A program made the translations under genes and the position numbers. From Winogradskyella sp. (GTDB lineage Bacteria; Bacteroidota; Bacteroidia; Flavobacteriales; Flavobacteriaceae), in the NCBI RefSeq assembly GCF_003712105.1, contig NZ_RHLG01000002.1:124001-188000 (forward strand): a stretch of 64,000 nt of DNA, in the 5' to 3' direction. Positions 6,403-14,895 of the stretch are shown one piece after another; the first letter of the stretch is position 1; the number at the start of each line of letters is the position of its first letter. The notes beneath the pieces are model-generated. The model had not been told where the DNA came from, made no database searches, and saw nothing but the letters and a program-made list of their open reading frames with translations.

Positions 6403-8070
6403 ATGTCTAAATATCTATCAATCCTATTAGTAGTAATTTTCTTTTCCTGTAAAAATGACGTCAAAACGGATGACGCCAGAGCACCTATTAGTGAATCTGA
6501 AACTGTTGAAGGTGATGCCAAAGATGACTTAAGTGCTATTTCAACAAAAGACTTTAGAGAGTTTAAGGTATTAGACTCTAAAGTTATTACTAAAGCTGAG
6601 ATTTGGGCTGAGATTAATCCGCAAATGGAAGACTTTACTGAAAGTGATTACAATTCACTTAAAGTTTGGATTATGGAAGAAGATATGGTATCGCTTCAAG
6701 ACCATATAGCAAATGGTAAATTCACTTATGAGCAATTAACTAAGTTCTACTTATATCGAATTAGAAAGTTTGATAGAGAGAATGATTTATCATTGAATTC
6801 GGTAATATCAATTAATCCAAATGTTATAAAAGAAGCTAAAGAGGCAGATGAAACCGACTTGGAGGTTGCACCACATGATATTTTTGGAATGCCAATTCTT
6901 CTTAAGGATAATATCAATGCTTCGCGTATGGCTACAACAGCTGGTGCAGTTGCATTGAGAGATAATATTACAGATGACGCTTTTATTGTAAAGCAACTAA
7001 AGTCTAAAGGCGCTTTAATTCTTGGTAAAGCTAACTTGAGCGAATGGGCATATTTTTTCTGTGGTGATTGTCCAAGTGGCTACTCGGCAGTTGGTGGGCA
7101 AACTCTAAACCCTTATGGCAGACGTATTATTGATACCGGCGGTTCTAGCTCAGGTAGTGGTGTTTCGGTTGCTGCAAACTTCTGTGCTGCTGCGATAGGT
7201 AGTGAAACATCAGGCTCAATATTATCACCAGCAAGTAGTAACTCAGTCGTTGGACTCAAACCAACCATAGGCTTAGTAAGTAGAACCGGAGTTGTGCCTA
7301 TTTCATCTACTTTAGATACCACTGGCCCGATGACCAAAACCGTAATGGATAATGCTATTTTAATGGATGCTATTTTTGGAGAAGATAAAGCCGATTCAAA
7401 ATCCTTAATTATACTTTGGGAATCAGGGTTTTATTACGAAGACTTAAAATCAGCAACTCTGACAGGCAAGCGTTTTGGTGCCCCTAAACGCCTTTTAGAA
7501 GATTCACTTTATACAAGAGCTTTAGATGTTTTAAAAGCTCAAGGCGCCACCATTGTTGAAATCGATGAACAACAACTTGGGTTACCAAACTTTTTAAGTC
7601 TATTAAATTTAGATATGAAAAAAGATCTACCAGCCTATATGGATAATTATGCTAGCAAGGATATTGCTCAAAGAACTATTCAGGATTTCATGACATTCAA
7701 CCTTAAAGATTCATTAGTTTCTATGCCTTATGGACAACGGTTATTTAAAGGAATTGTTGATGATAAAGGAGATGCTGAGTTTTTAGAACGTATAAAAGAT
7801 ACTTTAAAAACTAATGGTAGAAAGTTCTTTGATACGCCAATGCAATCAGAAAAATTAGATGGTTTTCTGTCTATAAACAACTATCATGCAGGTTTTGCAG
7901 CCGTAGCAGAATATCCTGCATTAACAGTGCCAATGGGTTATAAAGATAATGGAACACCAATGGGATTGACCTTTATCGCTGGAAGACTTGGAGAAAAACA
8001 ATTATTAGAATGGGCCTATGTGTATGAGCAAGCTTCAAAAGCCAGAGTAGCACCTAAGAATTATAATTAA
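6403..8070 (+). CDS. amidase-signature family lipoprotein
   Basis: A 555-aa amidase of the Ser-cisSer-Lys class, which hydrolyses carboxamide bonds. The catalytic Lys is in ILLKDN (K168); the Gly/Ser-rich region IDTGGSSSGSG gives the cis-Ser (about S248) and GSETSGSI the nucleophile (about S272), the spacing expected for the family. The N-terminus (LLVVIFFSCKND) is a lipoprotein signal with the lipobox Cys at residue 16, so the enzyme is probably anchored in the outer or inner membrane facing the periplasm. The substrate is unknown. A small membrane-protein gene follows after 14 bp. Confidence 0.88.
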   Translation: MSKYLSILLVVIFFSCKNDVKTDDARAPISESETVEGDAKDDLSAISTKDFREFKVLDSKVITKAEIWAEINPQMEDFTESDYNSLKVWIMEEDMVSLQDHIANGKFTYEQLTKFYLYRIRKFDRENDLSLNSVISINPNVIKEAKEADETDLEVAPHDIFGMPILLKDNINASRMATTAGAVALRDNITDDAFIVKQLKSKGALILGKANLSEWAYFFCGDCPSGYSAVGGQTLNPYGRRIIDTGGSSSGSGVSVAANFCAAAIGSETSGSILSPASSNSVVGLKPTIGLVSRTGVVPISSTLDTTGPMTKTVMDNAILMDAIFGEDKADSKSLIILWESGFYYEDLKSATLTGKRFGAPKRLLEDSLYTRALDVLKAQGATIVEIDEQQLGLPNFLSLLNLDMKKDLPAYMDNYASKDIAQRTIQDFMTFNLKDSLVSMPYGQRLFKGIVDDKGDAEFLERIKDTLKTNGRKFFDTPMQSEKLDGFLSINNYHAGFAAVAEYPALTVPMGYKDNGTPMGLTFIAGRLGEKQLLEWAYVYEQASKARVAPKNYN

Positions 8071-8084
8071 ATGTATTTGGATAC

Positions 8085-8453
8085 ATGATTTCAAATACAT
8101 TTAAATGGATTTTAAAACTAGCATTTAATGCGATCCTAGTAGTATCACTTCCCACTTTTTTAATTTATCTGATTGGGTACAGCACTGATGCTAAAAGAGA
8201 AACTATTGCTATGGAATTAGCAATAGGATTTGTTTTAGTGATACTAACAGCTTTTTTCAATCTTTTTTTTATAGTTCCTACAATTTTTGTTGAAGAAAAA
8301 TGGGCAAAGATCCTATTTACCTTTTTACCTGTTTTTATAGCTTTATTAATAACCTTATTATTTAATGTGGCTTGGACTTTTTTAGCATTATTTTTGGCTT
8401 TGATAATAGCTAATACAATATGGTTTTACAGATTACATAGAAAATCTAATTAA
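8085..8453 (+). CDS. small integral membrane protein, unknown function
   Basis: A 122-aa protein made almost wholly of hydrophobic helices: four likely membrane segments near residues 8-28, 42-65, 70-90 and 92-113, with a basic tail RLHRKSN. I recognise no family. It begins 14 bp after the amidase gene and may be co-transcribed with it. Its last 8 bases overlap the end of the convergent serine hydrolase gene, with no terminator hairpin between them, so antisense read-through is possible. Confidence 0.65.
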   Translation: MISNTFKWILKLAFNAILVVSLPTFLIYLIGYSTDAKRETIAMELAIGFVLVILTAFFNLFFIVPTIFVEEKWAKILFTFLPVFIALLITLLFNVAWTFLALFLALIIANTIWFYRLHRKSN

Positions 8454-9537
8454 TCACCGCATTAATTCTTTGCCAAAGCTCATTGTCATAACCAGATGGA
8501 CCAAGTTGACCTTCGCCACCATTATCTCCCATTCTTAAAATAACCAAATTTTCGCTTGGTATAATGTATAGTTTTTGGTCATTGGCACCTAAACCAGCAA
8601 TTAAGTCATTAGGAGCATTAGGTACTAACATCCCGTCAAAATTTAATGTAGAGCCTGGTACTCGATAAGATTCCTTTCCGTTTAACCACCATAAATAACC
8701 ATAAGATTCGTTCAGGTTTTGAGACGTGTTCACCATAGCATCAAAGTAGTTACTATCATCAAGTATTACTTCATCATCCCAAACGCCTTTGTTTAAACTC
8801 AAAAGCCCAAAACGTGCCATACTGCGAGCATTACTTCTATAAATATTATTAAATCCACTTTGCAACCAAAAACCAGTCATACCAATTTTATTTCTAATTT
8901 TTTCAGCAAAGTAATCTTCAAAATCATCGTTTACAGCTCCAGTAATAATATTATCTAGTAGCGTATAAGGAGCATTATGGTAATACCAAAATTCTCCTGG
9001 TTCATTCAAATAAAAAAGACAATCAGCATCGGTACAAAATTGATTAAATATATTAGTGTAATCCAGTCCTGTTGTCATTGTTAAATGATGAATTACTTTT
9101 ATATTATTTTCTTGCTCAGGAGTAAGACTAGACCAATTATCACCTAAATAATTTGCTGATGCATCATTTAGGTTCAAAAAACCTTCATTCTGTGCAATAC
9201 CTAAAGTCATTGCTGTTAAGGTTTTTCCTGCCGAAGCCCAATACCATATGCTGTTTTGAGAAAAATTGTTCATATACCATTCAGTGACAATTCTTCCGTC
9301 TTTAAGTATCATAAAAGCTTTTGTGCCTGAATTTTCTAAAAATGAGAATAGCGATTGTTCTTCCGAAACGTTCCAACCTAGGCTTTGAGCTGTAACTGTT
9401 TCCCATTCGGTAGAGTTTATTGGTGGAAAATAAAGCCCTTCATCCACTATAGGATCTACTGGATTTGCTTCGTCTGTTGAGCAAGACAAACTTGCAATTA
9501 TGGTAAGAAGTATTAGAATTACTCTCAATTTTTTCAT
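8446..9537 (-). CDS. serine hydrolase (class C beta-lactamase-like) lipoprotein
   Basis: A 363-aa member of the beta-lactamase/transpeptidase-like superfamily. The SxxK nucleophile motif is ASAGK (S102 to K105) and the YxN motif is YHN (Y186 to N188); the third KTG-like motif is not obvious. The signal peptide ends in SLSCSTDEAN with lipobox Cys19, so it is a periplasm-facing or surface lipoprotein. Members of this group include esterases, D-aminopeptidases and 6-aminohexanoate-dimer hydrolases, so resistance should not be assumed. It is monocistronic, and its 3' end overlaps the convergent membrane-protein gene by 8 bp. Confidence 0.85.
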   Translation of the reverse strand: MKKLRVILILLTIIASLSCSTDEANPVDPIVDEGLYFPPINSTEWETVTAQSLGWNVSEEQSLFSFLENSGTKAFMILKDGRIVTEWYMNNFSQNSIWYWASAGKTLTAMTLGIAQNEGFLNLNDASANYLGDNWSSLTPEQENNIKVIHHLTMTTGLDYTNIFNQFCTDADCLFYLNEPGEFWYYHNAPYTLLDNIITGAVNDDFEDYFAEKIRNKIGMTGFWLQSGFNNIYRSNARSMARFGLLSLNKGVWDDEVILDDSNYFDAMVNTSQNLNESYGYLWWLNGKESYRVPGSTLNFDGMLVPNAPNDLIAGLGANDQKLYIIPSENLVILRMGDNGGEGQLGPSGYDNELWQRINAVIN

Positions 9538-9590
9538 ATTTCGATTTTCAAATAAGACATGTAAATATATTAAAGGTTTAATTTACATTG

Positions 9591-9598
9591 TATCTTTG
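9591..9598 (+). promoter_or_regulatory. -7 promoter element of rimO
   Basis: TATCTTTG matches TAnnTTTG. No TTG is visible at the expected -33 spacing. Its position rules out the in-frame TTG at 9588 as start codon. Confidence 0.5.
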
Positions 9599-9617
9599 CA
9601 TGCTGATTTGGAAGACT

Positions 9618-10919
9618 ATGCGCACAAAAACTCTCAAAAAAAATAGAATTAATGTTGTAACGCTCGGCTGTAGTAAAAATGTTTACGATAGTGAAGTGTT
9701 GATGGGTCAGCTTAAAGCAAGCGGAAAAGACGTTGTACATGAGCAAGAGGGAAATGTAGTTGTTATCAATACTTGTGGGTTTATTAATAATGCTAAAGAA
9801 GAAAGTGTCAATACCATATTGCATTATATGCAAAAGAAAGAAGATGGTGATGTAGATAAAGTCTTTGTTACTGGGTGTTTAAGTGAACGTTATAAGCCAG
9901 ATTTGGAAAAAGAAATTCCTAATGTAGACCAGTATTTTGGGACAACGGAATTGCCAGGTTTACTGAAAGCATTAGGTGCAGATTATAAGCACGAGTTAAT
10001 AGGTGAACGATTAACCACTACACCAAAAAATTACGCCTACTTAAAAATTGCTGAAGGTTGTGATAGACCTTGTAGCTTTTGTGCCATTCCTTTAATGCGA
10101 GGAAAACATAAAAGTACGCCTATTGAAGAGCTTGTTGTTGAAGCTGAAAAATTAGCAGCAAATGGCGTAAAAGAGCTGATTTTAATTGCACAAGATTTAA
10201 CCTATTATGGACTAGATTTATACAAAAAGCGTAATCTTGCTGAATTACTACAACATTTAGTAAAAGTTGAAGGTATAGATTGGATTAGACTGCATTATGC
10301 ATTTCCTACTGGTTTCCCTATGGATGTCTTAGATGTAATGAAGCGCGAGCCTAAGATATGTAATTACTTGGATATCCCATTGCAGCATATTTCAGATGCA
10401 ATTTTAAAGAGTATGCGTCGTGGTACAACGAAAGCTAAAACTACCAAACTGATTGAAGATTTTAGAGCTAAAGTTCCTGAAATGGCTATTAGAACAACTC
10501 TTATTGTTGGTTATCCAGGAGAGACTGAGAAGGATTTCCAAACTTTAAAACAATGGGTTAAAGATATGCGTTTTGAACGCTTAGGTTGTTTCACCTATTC
10601 TCATGAAGAAAACACACATGCTTATAAGCTTGAAGATGATGTTCCAGAAGATGTGAAAATACAGCGTGCTAATGAGATTATGGAAATCCAATCTCAAATT
10701 TCTTGGGAATTGAATCAGCAAAAAATAGGGCAGGAGTTTAAAGTAGTCATTGACCGAAAAGAAGGCAATTATTTTGTTGGACGTACTGAATTTGACTCAC
10801 CAGATGTAGATAACGAAGTCCTAATTGATGCTACAAAAACTTATTTAAAAACAGGCGAGTTTGCAACTGTAAAAATTATTGAAGCTGAAGATTTTGACCT
10901 TTATGGTGAGGTAATATAA
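9618..10919 (+). CDS. rimO: ribosomal protein uS12 methylthiotransferase RimO
   Basis: A radical-SAM methylthiotransferase that modifies the conserved Asp of ribosomal protein uS12. Three N-terminal cluster cysteines are seen in LGCSKN, NTCGFINNA and VTGCLSERY; the radical-SAM cluster motif is CDRPCSFCAIP (CxxxCxxC); and a C-terminal TRAM domain ends LYGEVI. The frame is open back to 9588, but a promoter box covers 9591-9598, so I take ATG 9618 (MRTKTLKKN), giving 433 aa, the normal length. A bidirectional terminator follows. A decayed copy of its last 93 bp lies 7 kb downstream at 17941-18033. Confidence 0.95.
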   Translation: MRTKTLKKNRINVVTLGCSKNVYDSEVLMGQLKASGKDVVHEQEGNVVVINTCGFINNAKEESVNTILHYMQKKEDGDVDKVFVTGCLSERYKPDLEKEIPNVDQYFGTTELPGLLKALGADYKHELIGERLTTTPKNYAYLKIAEGCDRPCSFCAIPLMRGKHKSTPIEELVVEAEKLAANGVKELILIAQDLTYYGLDLYKKRNLAELLQHLVKVEGIDWIRLHYAFPTGFPMDVLDVMKREPKICNYLDIPLQHISDAILKSMRRGTTKAKTTKLIEDFRAKVPEMAIRTTLIVGYPGETEKDFQTLKQWVKDMRFERLGCFTYSHEENTHAYKLEDDVPEDVKIQRANEIMEIQSQISWELNQQKIGQEFKVVIDRKEGNYFVGRTEFDSPDVDNEVLIDATKTYLKTGEFATVKIIEAEDFDLYGEVI

Positions 10920-10926
10920 CTCATAA

Positions 10927-10952
10927 AAATGCCAGTGAATCCACTGGCATTT
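10927..10952. terminator. bidirectional intrinsic terminator
   Basis: AAATGCCAGTG / CACTGGCATTT, an 11-bp perfect stem around the loop AATC, between the convergent rimO and GTG-repeat genes. Confidence 0.75.
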
Positions 10953-10962
10953 CTTTATTATT

Positions 10963-12975
10963 TTAGTTCTTACTGACTTCAACTTCTAGTGGATTCTCCA
11001 AAGCCCAAGTATCAATTCTGATACCAGTTACTTGCCAACTTACCTCAATGTTTGGCTCATTCGTTTTAATCATGAACGTATTGGTTTCAGGATCGATCTG
11101 TTCCCAGATTACAGCTTGCGCAAATGACTTGTCTAAAACTGTCAATTGATATTTGAAATAGCCATTGAGTGCACTCATATAGTCTGGCAACTGAACTTCA
11201 TAATAACCTTCTGCATTAGTAGTTACATTACCACTATAGATATTCATCCGTTCGTTGCTCTCAATAGAGTTGTGATACAAGAATTGCTTTTCTGGATAAA
11301 TAGGATGATCGATTTTGAATGCTTTTGCAGGAGCTGAAATTGCAGTGGTCACTGTAAGGTCATCAATAACCGCAGTACCAACCATAAGAAAGGTTGGAAC
11401 TCCTAATGAACCAATTTCACCAGTTAAGGCCACTACATCTCCACCAATTGTAAGATCACTATCAATTTCTACATTACCTTCAAAAACACCAGCTAATTCA
11501 GTAGGATCAGCTGGGATTACTCTAAGTGCACTGGTACCTATGCCTGTCGCTGAAGACGTAATCAATACTGCCGAGTCCGCAAAAGTTCCTCCATTGGCAA
11601 GGTCAAAATGAGCAGCTCTACCAGAATCTGCGACTGTTGATGCATCTTCTTGTTCTACAAACAATGCAGTCCCAGCATTGATAGCACCATTGTCTGGAGA
11701 TGAAATATGAACACCATTCCCTGTACCTTCATTGAGGACATCAAGAGCAGCGCTAGTATTTGCGGTATTATCTACCCTGAAAAACCCGGCATTTCCGAAA
11801 CCAGAATGTAAGGACAGTATCCCAGGCTCTGTGTTACTATCTCCACCAACGGCCACATTGCCCATAGAGATATTTAGCCCTGGTCCTTTACCATTGGTTA
11901 CAATATTAACGGTAGGACTCATGTTTAGTTTTCCAGCGACTTCATCCATTACCGAAAAGGTAGCTGCACTACCTGTACCCATGGTTATCGCTTCGAGTGT
12001 AGTGGAGGCATTACCATTGTTGTCTTCTGTCATCAAGGATGCGACAGTACCTGTACCTAATGTATTAGCAAATAAGGTGTTATCGGCATTAGTGGGACTA
12101 GCATTAACTAAAAATGCGCCTTTACCAGGTCCAGCATTATCCAAAAAGAAGCCTACTCCTGTACCACCTTGACTTATCGTTAAAGCATTACTCGCATTTG
12201 CAGGATTACCATTAAAAATATCTACAGCTCTTCCTGTTCCTGCATTCTCAACAAAAATGCCTTTACCGGTTCCAGAGTGAAATACTTCAAGACCTTCTCC
12301 TGTGCCATCATGAAATCCATATAGAGCTGATGCACTACCACCATTACTACCCCAAATGCTATAGGCGTCACCTTCAGCATAACCAAATATTGATGTTTGA
12401 CTGGCTAATGTAGACCCTTCAACATATATACCCGTGAAGTCTGGGTCTGCGTAGACTTCCAAACCAAAATTATCTGTGGCTAAAATTTCCACAGACCCAG
12501 CATCAGCATTAATGGATCTACCTGCACCTGGTGCCAAACCTTCATCATAGGCTTGATCTAAGGTGTTTCCTATTTCCACTGTTTTAGAATGTAATGCATA
12601 GGGCACACTTAATAGTTGGCTGGTGCCGGTAATGGTATAACTTGTTCCTCCTGAAGGATCTGTTTCGACTTTGATGAAGTGTAAATCATCTTCCCAATCT
12701 ATGGTAGTAAAATCCCCAGATACCAACACACCTGTACCTATCTCAATACTTATAAGACCATTGGCATTAGTTGTTGGTGTGTGCGTCTCTACATAGACAG
12801 CTGTACCAGTAGCAGAAGTTTCTAAAATGCTTATCTGCATACCTACATTAGTATCAGTAAGTAATAGTCCGCCACTGTCTCTAATAATAGCTTGATAACT
12901 CACTTTTTGTGGAGCTTGGGCCAGTAAAATGGATGTATTAAGTAATACAAAAAATAGTGTAATAATACGTTTCAT
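10963..12975 (-). CDS. secreted GTG-repeat surface protein (tail-fibre-like)
   Basis: A 670-aa exported protein with signal peptide (MKRIITLFFVLLNTSILLAQ). Residues about 20-135 form the flavobacterial N-terminal domain containing KVSYQAIIRD. A linker with TLDQAYDEGL and APGAGRSINADAG follows, then a long run of short repeats built on GTGxG with small residues, probably a beta-solenoid. The last 125 residues (from KAFKIDHPIYPEKQ to VSWQVTGIRIDTWA) form a compact domain that I recall at the end of many bacterial surface or tail-fibre-like proteins. It has no T9SS sorting domain. It is the second gene of a minus-strand pair, 12 bp after the small T9SS protein. Its function is unknown; adhesion or scaffold is a guess. 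Confidence 0.75.
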   Translation of the reverse strand: MKRIITLFFVLLNTSILLAQAPQKVSYQAIIRDSGGLLLTDTNVGMQISILETSATGTAVYVETHTPTTNANGLISIEIGTGVLVSGDFTTIDWEDDLHFIKVETDPSGGTSYTITGTSQLLSVPYALHSKTVEIGNTLDQAYDEGLAPGAGRSINADAGSVEILATDNFGLEVYADPDFTGIYVEGSTLASQTSIFGYAEGDAYSIWGSNGGSASALYGFHDGTGEGLEVFHSGTGKGIFVENAGTGRAVDIFNGNPANASNALTISQGGTGVGFFLDNAGPGKGAFLVNASPTNADNTLFANTLGTGTVASLMTEDNNGNASTTLEAITMGTGSAATFSVMDEVAGKLNMSPTVNIVTNGKGPGLNISMGNVAVGGDSNTEPGILSLHSGFGNAGFFRVDNTANTSAALDVLNEGTGNGVHISSPDNGAINAGTALFVEQEDASTVADSGRAAHFDLANGGTFADSAVLITSSATGIGTSALRVIPADPTELAGVFEGNVEIDSDLTIGGDVVALTGEIGSLGVPTFLMVGTAVIDDLTVTTAISAPAKAFKIDHPIYPEKQFLYHNSIESNERMNIYSGNVTTNAEGYYEVQLPDYMSALNGYFKYQLTVLDKSFAQAVIWEQIDPETNTFMIKTNEPNIEVSWQVTGIRIDTWALENPLEVEVSKN

Positions 12976-12987
12976 AATAAGATGTGT

Positions 12988-13461
12988 TTAGTGTTTAATA
13001 ACTTTGAATGTTTTGAGTAAGCGCGACCCTTGCATCACCGATACATAGTAAGTAGCTGCTATGTAGCTATCTAGATTTATAGTAGTCATAGTGGTTGTAA
13101 TGTCATTAGATAATAGCACTCTTCCGTTCTGATCTATCAGGCGATACAACAGACCTTCTGCGTTGTGGTTTTTTAGCTCAAGTTGGATGAAATTACTAGT
13201 TGGATTCGGAAAGATGTTGGCTTTCAAAATAATGGCATTAGGAGAGCCTGAACTCAACGTAATTAATTCAAAAGGTTGCTGTAAGCCTTCATTTATGGTA
13301 CCACTACCACTTATTTCTATGTAGCTTACTTGTCCAACAGAATAACTTATAGATCCATTACTACCTGTAGCATTTCCTCCAGTTGATAATGTGTTATTTT
13401 GAGCATTTAATGCAAATGCACCTATACACGACATTATGTAAAGTGTAAATTTGATTTTCAT
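12988..13461 (-). CDS. small T9SS type A sorting-domain protein
   Basis: A 157-aa secreted protein. The start at 13461 opens a signal peptide (MKIKFTLYIMSCIGAFALNA); an alternative in-frame Met at 13482 would add seven polar residues. The mature N-terminal half carries SISYSVGQVSYIEISGSG and EGLQQPFEL; the C-terminal 75 residues are a typical T9SS sorting domain (NIFPNPTSNFIQLEL, LIDQNGRVLL, YYVSVMQGSRLLKTFKVIKH). It would be exported across the outer membrane by the type IX system and processed. The gene at 23207 is a paralogue with the same layout, also next to a large repeat protein. Confidence 0.82.
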   Translation of the reverse strand: MKIKFTLYIMSCIGAFALNAQNNTLSTGGNATGSNGSISYSVGQVSYIEISGSGTINEGLQQPFELITLSSGSPNAIILKANIFPNPTSNFIQLELKNHNAEGLLYRLIDQNGRVLLSNDITTTMTTINLDSYIAATYYVSVMQGSRLLKTFKVIKH

Positions 13462-13604
13462 GGAGTTAGATTTTGTATTCATTCTTTTGTCAATTGAAAT
13501 GAGCATTTCGTAACCTCCAATTCTAAATTTTTTTAATAATTTTATTACATACCTCACTTTTAAATTGACTAACAATAAAAAATAAGCGATCAGATAGTGA
13601 ACTA

Positions 13605-14168
13605 TTGGCCTTGATTAGAGGCATAGCTTCTGATCGGGAGAAAGGATTAAAATGGATCTATTTGACCCATAAAGAAAAAGTCTGTTCTTATGTGTTATCT
13701 AATAACGGCAATGTAGATGAAGCCAAAGATATTTATCAGGAGGCCTTAATAGCATTCTATGAAAATGTGAAATCCGGGCGATTTAAAGGAGATAGCACGA
13801 TAGGAACCTATTTGTATGCGATAGCAAGATTTAAATGGTTAAACCAATTGAAACGAAAAGGTATGGTTTTAGAACACCAAAAACATATAGAACCTGTTGA
13901 TAGTTATGCTGAAAGTCCATTAGTTGATATTATTAATAAAGAAAAGAAGGATAAGGTCCTTTCTATATTGGGTCAGTTAGGTGAAAGCTGTAAACAATTG
14001 CTAGTCGAAAGTATATATCATAATACACCAATGAAAGACTTAGTGGCTGATGGTGTATATAGCAGTGAGCAGATAGCCCGAAACAAGAAATATAAATGTA
14101 TGAAGAAACTTAAGGCTTTATTGACAGAATCTCCTGAACTAGTTGAAATTTTAAGATCAAATGCGTAA
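13605..14168 (+). CDS. RNA polymerase sigma-70 family (ECF-type) sigma factor
   Basis: A 187-aa two-domain sigma factor. The sigma2 region includes AKDIYQEALIAFYENV and IGTYLYAIARFKWLNQLKRK; the sigma4 region (about residues 115-180) is more divergent, with KQLLVESIYHNTPMKDL and SSEQIARNKKYKCMKKL. The annotated start is TTG at 13605, but the frame continues upstream to 13569 as cleanly readable codons (KNKRSDSELLALIRG) without ATG, GTG or another TTG, so the true start may be upstream at a rare codon. The 3' end overlaps the anti-sigma gene by 8 bp. Its regulon is unknown; neighbouring secreted-protein genes are candidates. Confidence 0.82.
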   Translation: MALIRGIASDREKGLKWIYLTHKEKVCSYVLSNNGNVDEAKDIYQEALIAFYENVKSGRFKGDSTIGTYLYAIARFKWLNQLKRKGMVLEHQKHIEPVDSYAESPLVDIINKEKKDKVLSILGQLGESCKQLLVESIYHNTPMKDLVADGVYSSEQIARNKKYKCMKKLKALLTESPELVEILRSNA

Positions 14169-14895
14169 AGAAGAAGAAATAGAACGTTTTTTGAATGGCG
14201 AAATGAGCGCTGAAGAAACTAAAGCTTTTGAAACTAAAATAGCTTCAGATGTTCTGTTAGCTAAAGAGATTGAAGCAGAAAAAACAGCAAGAGCTTTTGT
14301 GAATCTTGCAGGACGTATGACTCTTAAAGAGCAGTTGGAAATATTTGAGTCTGAAATGAAACCAGGTTCAAGAAGGGTATTACCTTTATGGATTAAACGG
14401 GGACTCAGAATTGCAGCAATATTAATTGTGAGTTTTGGGATTTATCAATTTACGGTAGGGCAGAAGGTTAATACTTCAGAAGTTTATGAGACATATTTTC
14501 TGGATTATGATGCTCCGAGCAATCTTAGAGGATCTTATGAGGATGTCTTATTTAATAACGCCTTTGACCATTACAGACGAGAGAATTTTGATGAAGCTAT
14601 AAATGCATTTAATGCATTAAATGCTGTCACCTCTAATACAATAGTACATTTCTATACCGCGATGAGTTATCTATCACAAGATTCCCCAGACTATAAAAAA
14701 GCTATGTCTCAACTGGATATGGTATTGGAGACTCATAACAATTATAGTCAGCAGGCTAGATGGTATAAAGCTCTTATTTTACTTCAACAGAATCAAAAAG
14801 ACGACGCTTTAGAACTTATGGATTACATTTTGGCTAATCAGCATTACAAGTACCAACAGGCAAAAGAGATTTTAAGATTAAAATTTAAAGACTAG
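14161..14895 (+). CDS. membrane anti-sigma factor with periplasmic TPR domain
   Basis: A 244-aa protein starting inside the sigma gene, the classic arrangement of a cognate anti-sigma factor. Residues 1-80 are a cytoplasmic acidic helical domain (EEIERFLNGEMSAEE, then AFETKIASDVLLAKEI), as in Bacteroidota anti-sigma factors. One membrane segment lies at about 82-100 (RIAAILIVSFGIYQFTVG). Residues 120-244 form two to three TPR-like helical hairpins on the periplasmic side (NNAFDHYRRENFDEAINAFN, WYKALILLQQNQKDDALELM). The TPRs could sense a periplasmic partner such as the TPR-CHAT protease encoded head-on, whose gene overlaps this one by 11 bp at the 3' ends. Confidence 0.75.
   Translation: MRKEEEIERFLNGEMSAEETKAFETKIASDVLLAKEIEAEKTARAFVNLAGRMTLKEQLEIFESEMKPGSRRVLPLWIKRGLRIAAILIVSFGIYQFTVGQKVNTSEVYETYFLDYDAPSNLRGSYEDVLFNNAFDHYRRENFDEAINAFNALNAVTSNTIVHFYTAMSYLSQDSPDYKKAMSQLDMVLETHNNYSQQARWYKALILLQQNQKDDALELMDYILANQHYKYQQAKEILRLKFKD

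Noticed and set aside
8446..9537. A beta-lactamase resistance gene
   Set aside because: It has the SxxK and YxN motifs but no clear KTG motif, and this superfamily is mostly esterases and peptidases in this phylum.
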